Made by a program: the position numbers and the translations under genes. Below the pieces are notes generated by a model. It ran no database searches, was not told the DNA's origin, and saw only the letters and a program-made list of their open reading frames with translations. Shown piece by piece: positions 60,418 to 64,000 of a DNA stretch of 64,000 nucleotides. Position 1 is the stretch's first letter; each line of letters opens with the position of its first letter. The stretch comes from Rosa chinensis (Eukaryota > Streptophyta > Magnoliopsida > Rosales > Rosaceae): contig NC_037093.1 in the NCBI RefSeq assembly GCF_002994745.2, positions 14,147,555 to 14,211,554 of the forward strand, written 5' to 3'.

Positions 60418-61095
60418 TTGACGAGGACATGTATCGTGCAATCAGGGAAGAGGTGTATAGGATTCATCCGCCAAGTCAATTATCTGCAGTGGATCTCTAA
60501 CCTAGTAATGGTAAAAAAGCCCAGCGGCAAATGGCGTATGTGTATAGACTTCAAGGGTCTGAAAAAAGCATGCCCTAAGGACAGTTTCCCACTACCGCTT
60601 ATCGACCAACTGGTCGACGCCACTGTGGGACACGAGCTGCTCAGCATGATGGATGCCTTCTCTGGCTACAACCAAATCAAAATGCACCCCGATGACCAAG
60701 AGTGCTCCACCTTCACAACTGACAAAGGCTTATACTGTTATAATGTCATGCCTTTCGGCCTCAAGAATGTGGGAGCAACATACCAGCGGCAGATGAACGC
60801 CATGTTCACGAAACACCTCAGCAAAATCATAGAGGTATACGTGGACAATATGCTCGTCAAAAGCATCAAAGCCGGCAGCCATGCAGCCAACCTTCGCATC
60901 ATATTCGCCATCCTCTTGGCTTACGGTATGCGCCTCAACCCAGAGAAATGCTTCTTTGGCGTTACCGTTAGCAAATTTCTAGGCTACATTGTCAGCGAAC
61001 ATGGCATAGAGGCTAACCCGACAAGGTTCAGACAATCCTCAACATGTAGTCCTCTGAGAAGAAGGTATATGTTCAAAGCCTCTAGGGCAAATTAA
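60418..61095 (+). pseudogene. Tat reverse transcriptase with altered active site (YVDN)
   Basis: A recognisable RT of 225 codons: KKPSGKWRMCIDFKGLKKAC, LLSMMDAFSGYNQIKMHPDD, MPFGLKNVGATYQRQMN, then EVYVDNMLVKS. The second Asp of the YVDD box is Asn, which should abolish polymerase activity. It continues to GYIVSEHGIEANPTR before a frame change. Confidence 0.88.
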
Positions 61096-61178
61096 TCGCG
61101 CTATCCCGCTTTATTTCAAAACTCACTGACAGATGTCTCCCATTCTTCAAAGTTATAAAGAGGTCCCACCAAAAAGAG

Positions 61179-61709
61179 GTGGATTGGACGCCATATTGTG
61201 AGGTGGCGTTCCAGAGTTTGAAAGAGTACCTAGCAGCAATCCCACTCCTCTCCATACCTGTACAAGGTGAAATACTATACATATACCTAGCGGTCAGCTC
61301 TGCCATTATACGGAAGGAAGGACAGGAAGAGCTCCCGGTGTTCTATGCCGGCAGGGGTATGATAGAAGCAGAAACAAGATACACCCCCCTCGGGCAATTA
61401 GCCCTAGCGCTCATCATCCCCACTAGGCGCCTCCGCCAGTACTTTTAGGCTCACACCATTCATGTTTTGACAAATCAACCTCTGAGGCAGGTTATGCAAA
61501 TTCCTGAGCACTCTGGTCGCCTAAGAAAGTGGGAAGTCGAGCTCAGTGAGTTCGACATTGAGTACAAACCACGAATGGCCATGAAAGGCCAAGCAGTTGT
61601 GGATTTCATAGCTGAGCTCACAGAGTGCCAAGCGGAACCCACTTCCGGACCAACACGGGAGGATGGCACCATAACAGACATGGCCCATATCAGTCAAGTG
61701 TCAGAATGA
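61179..61709 (+). pseudogene. Tat RNase H and connection region
   Basis: Reads WTPYCEVAFQSLKEYLA, IYLAVSSAIIRKEGQEELPV, ETRYTPLGQLALALI, with a stop near 61446. It then continues SGRLRKWEVELSEFDIEYKP and KGQAVVDFIAELT. Near-normal order but broken. Confidence 0.82.
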
Positions 61710-61778
61710 TATCTCCATGATGACGGCTCGGTGTACGCTAAGGCTTGTGGTGCGGGAGTCATCCTTAAAAGGCCAGGA

Positions 61779-64000
61779 CACTACTAGAATTCTGTTCATT
61801 TACATCAGTCCAGAACCGATGTAAAACTAAATTCTGACCGATCTCTTTGTGGCTGATGTAAAATATATAGACATCAGTATAAGCGCGTTTTTAACCGATG
61901 TCCCAGACAACCACCAACATCGATTCTAAAACACAAATCGATGTATAATCGTTATAATCATCATAATCTTATATGTTAACTATATTTAATTCTTCATATT
62001 TTCACATTTTATGCTTAATAAAGTATATCTCGAACAATACTTAAATGAACATTTAAATCGATTACAATTTCAGAAATGATGTCTAATACTCTCGTAGACA
62101 TCAGTCTCCAAAAAAATTTGTTTGTTCGTGTCCATTTTTACGTGCATCTTGCCGCCTTATTCTCCTGAGAACGATGTATGTACCTTTAGGCAACATCAGT
62201 TAATCTATTAAGAATGATGTTTTATGTTACTAGGAACATCGTTTTTCGTTAGTTGAAACGATGTCTAGTAGTTTTGTAGACATCATTTCTATTTTTCAAA
62301 ACCGATATCCTATATTTCATGGTAAATCGGTTTACTTTATAACAGCTGATTTGTACGTTGACAGTAGATAACGGTTTGGTGTTTAGATATCGATGTGCAT
62401 TGGTTTTGTGTACATCGATTATTGGGTGACATTTCGATATGTTCATAATCATGAGACATCAGTCCAATTTTAGGTACTGATTTGTAATCTCTGAATTGAC
62501 ATCGTTTTCTTTGACATTAGTGTTTTGTTTCCCATTTATATACATAAATTCATATATATAAGAATGATGTGCAAATAATCATCTAGTTGCTGGTGGTGGG
62601 AAAAGATCTAGAAGTACATTTCTCATCATCCAAAAATTGGGGTTTTCCATTAATTTTCTCATCTTGATTCATGATTCTACATAATTCACAAAATAAAACC
62701 CCAAAACCTACAAAGGCTAGCCCATAAACATATTAGCAACTAACTACAAAAGTTCAACCCCAAACTTTGCTTCAAAGCAAAAACTAGTCTTACTCAAAAT
62801 CATGTTGGTAGCCAAACTCTGTATATAATCAGCCACTTCAATACGTACAAAGTCTGGTCTTTCACAATTATATGTAGATGCCGGATCAACAAGCAATGGT
62901 GTCAAATTCATCTCTTTGAGTAAGAAATTCATGCAAGTACCTGTGTCAAAAGCACATACATGAAATTGCAGGAAAACTCGTTTCCAAATGCAGTAAAACC
63001 CCATAATATCATATCACCTTTCCACACAGTTACATTGCAAGCCATGTGTAAGCAAAGGAAAAAAAAAAGTGAAGAAAGTTGCAGCCATTACCTAGCTTTC
63101 CATAGTTCTGTATCAAATCAATCTTAGAGAAGACATTTATGTGTGGGAGCTCCATATGTATCATGGTTGATAAAGAAGAAGAAACGCAGTAATGTTGAAG
63201 TTTGTAGAGAACATAAACAGAAATTCTTTTCTCCAATTATTTTTAGATATTAAAACAAATCATTTCAAATCTTCAGCATTGAATAAAAGTTCATCTGACC
63301 AGTAGTGGGAATGTAGGACAACCACAGTATGAGTTACTCACCCCATGCCAACTCTTGGTTTGGCCAGCCTTTGAAGTACTCTGCTGTATTTGTGAACCAT
63401 GGCTCGTGGTAGCTTATACTGAGAATGCGCGCATGCTTCAACAGTTGTATGATATGTTAATTAACTTCCACATTGACTCTGAGCATTTTACAATCTTTGC
63501 TAGTTGGACCATATCAATCTTTTTCAATGGAGCATAACATTTACTCAACAACCAGATGACAAGCCTATGAAATGCAGAAAAAATAAAATAAAATAAAGAC
63601 ATGAACAATAGACAAAAACAAATTACAATCAGTCAAACATTGTTTCTGTAACTTCCTTTCACATGAATAAAACAAGTTCATGCCATAGAAAGAACATCAA
63701 GAGTGCCTACCAGTTTGGAAAGGCACACCAGCAGAACTGTTAGTAAATCATAAATCAGTACAATGCATCATTCTTGGTAGTGTGAGTTTCAATCCATGAG
63801 CATGATTCCCAGACCGTGGATAGCTTGTATGGATAATGACATGCAGGCCTTCTGAAGTGCTAATTATATAGCTATCTCATAACATACTAATAAAAGGATA
63901 TCCAACTTTTTCAACTAGATGTACAGTGGACAGAAGTTGAGGGAACTTAATCTCTAATGTCCAAATGAGGAACAAATATCACTACAGGGACGAATAATTG
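61779..64000. mobile_element. Second CACTA element, left end (runs off the window)
   Basis: Begins CACTACTAGAATTCTG at 61779 inside the Tat second RNase H frame. A subterminal region (61790-62540) follows with many ACATCAGT / ACATCGATT / AACCGATGT motifs in both orientations. This motif family differs from that of the first CACTA. No transposase is visible up to the window end, and the right terminus is not seen. Confidence 0.8.
62560..64000. other. Interior of second CACTA, no gene recognised
   Basis: AT-rich. An 86-codon minus-strand frame (62744-63004, MNLTPLLVDPAS, FVRIEVADYIQSLA) could be an exon of an element gene or captured DNA, but I do not recognise it. Confidence 0.35.

Larger units (their letters stand above)
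57404..61778 (+). mobile_element. Ty3/gypsy Tat-type retrotransposon, internal region, 3' part lost to CACTA insertion
   Basis: The order on the plus strand is leader and gag (57460-59040), a CCHC-like knuckle (CKYHEDSGHNALKT) and protease (59263-59769), RT (60418-61095), RNase H (61179-61448), then a connection and the start of a second RNase H (HDDGSVYAKACGAGVILKRP) cut at 61778. This order, with the extra RNase H start, is typical of Tat. Many stops and frameshifts. No 3' LTR in the window. Confidence 0.88.

Overview
This window is plant nuclear DNA, probably from Rosaceae. The evidence is intron-bearing genes with GT/AG junctions, an RNA polymerase III subunit gene, TIR-NBS-LRR fragments, and plant transposon families (CACTA, MULE, Copia, Ty3/gypsy Tat and chromovirus-type, L1 LINE, Tourist MITE, caulimovirid relic). 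The species call is a judgement from familiarity. Two host genes look intact: a single-exon HARBI1/ALP1-like gene (29647-30984, minus) and a 13-exon RNA polymerase III subunit RPC3/RPC82 gene (32120-37165, minus). Most of the rest is nested mobile DNA and broken gene copies.

Layout. 1-15116: an L1-type LINE, split at 1094/14134 by a complete 13.0-kb CACTA element. The CACTA has a 3-bp target duplication (AGC), terminal repeats, two subterminal arrays, a TNP2 transposase gene and a second gene joining a Ptta/En/Spm-type protein to a Ulp1 (SUMO) protease. 15957-17397: a TIR transposon carrying a HAIRY MERISTEM (SCL6-type GRAS) gene fragment. 17.9-18.85 kb: VPS53 exons next to an OTU-protease exon. 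20017-25068: a complete Copia element with 292-bp LTRs and TAACC target duplication. 25.1-29.6 kb: repeats, a poly-A retroposon and a decayed partial copy of the HARBI1-like gene. 29.6-37.2 kb: the two host genes.

37313-39436: a Pack-MULE with an exact 9-bp target duplication, carrying a UVH1/XPF fragment and a minisatellite. A related empty site lies near 31334. 39.7-45.8 kb: a rearranged TNL resistance-gene graveyard hit by a truncated LINE, a 1-kb poly-A retroposon and a gypsy LTR. 48.9-50.7 kb: an O-fucosyltransferase gene remnant. 50.8-56.2 kb: tandem copies of a block holding a signal-peptidase SPCS1 pseudogene and an LRR receptor-kinase ectodomain fragment, one copy split by a Tourist MITE. 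56.2-56.5 kb: a caulimovirid RT relic. 56.9-61.8 kb: a decayed Tat-type gypsy element, cut at 61779 by a second CACTA element that runs off the window.

Functionally, the only likely cellular products are Pol III subunit RPC3 and the HARBI1-like nuclease-fold protein. The CACTA genes could have mobilised the 13-kb element, though TNP2 carries a C-terminal frameshift. All coordinates of intron-containing and decayed genes come from reading the sequence by eye and may be off by a few bases.
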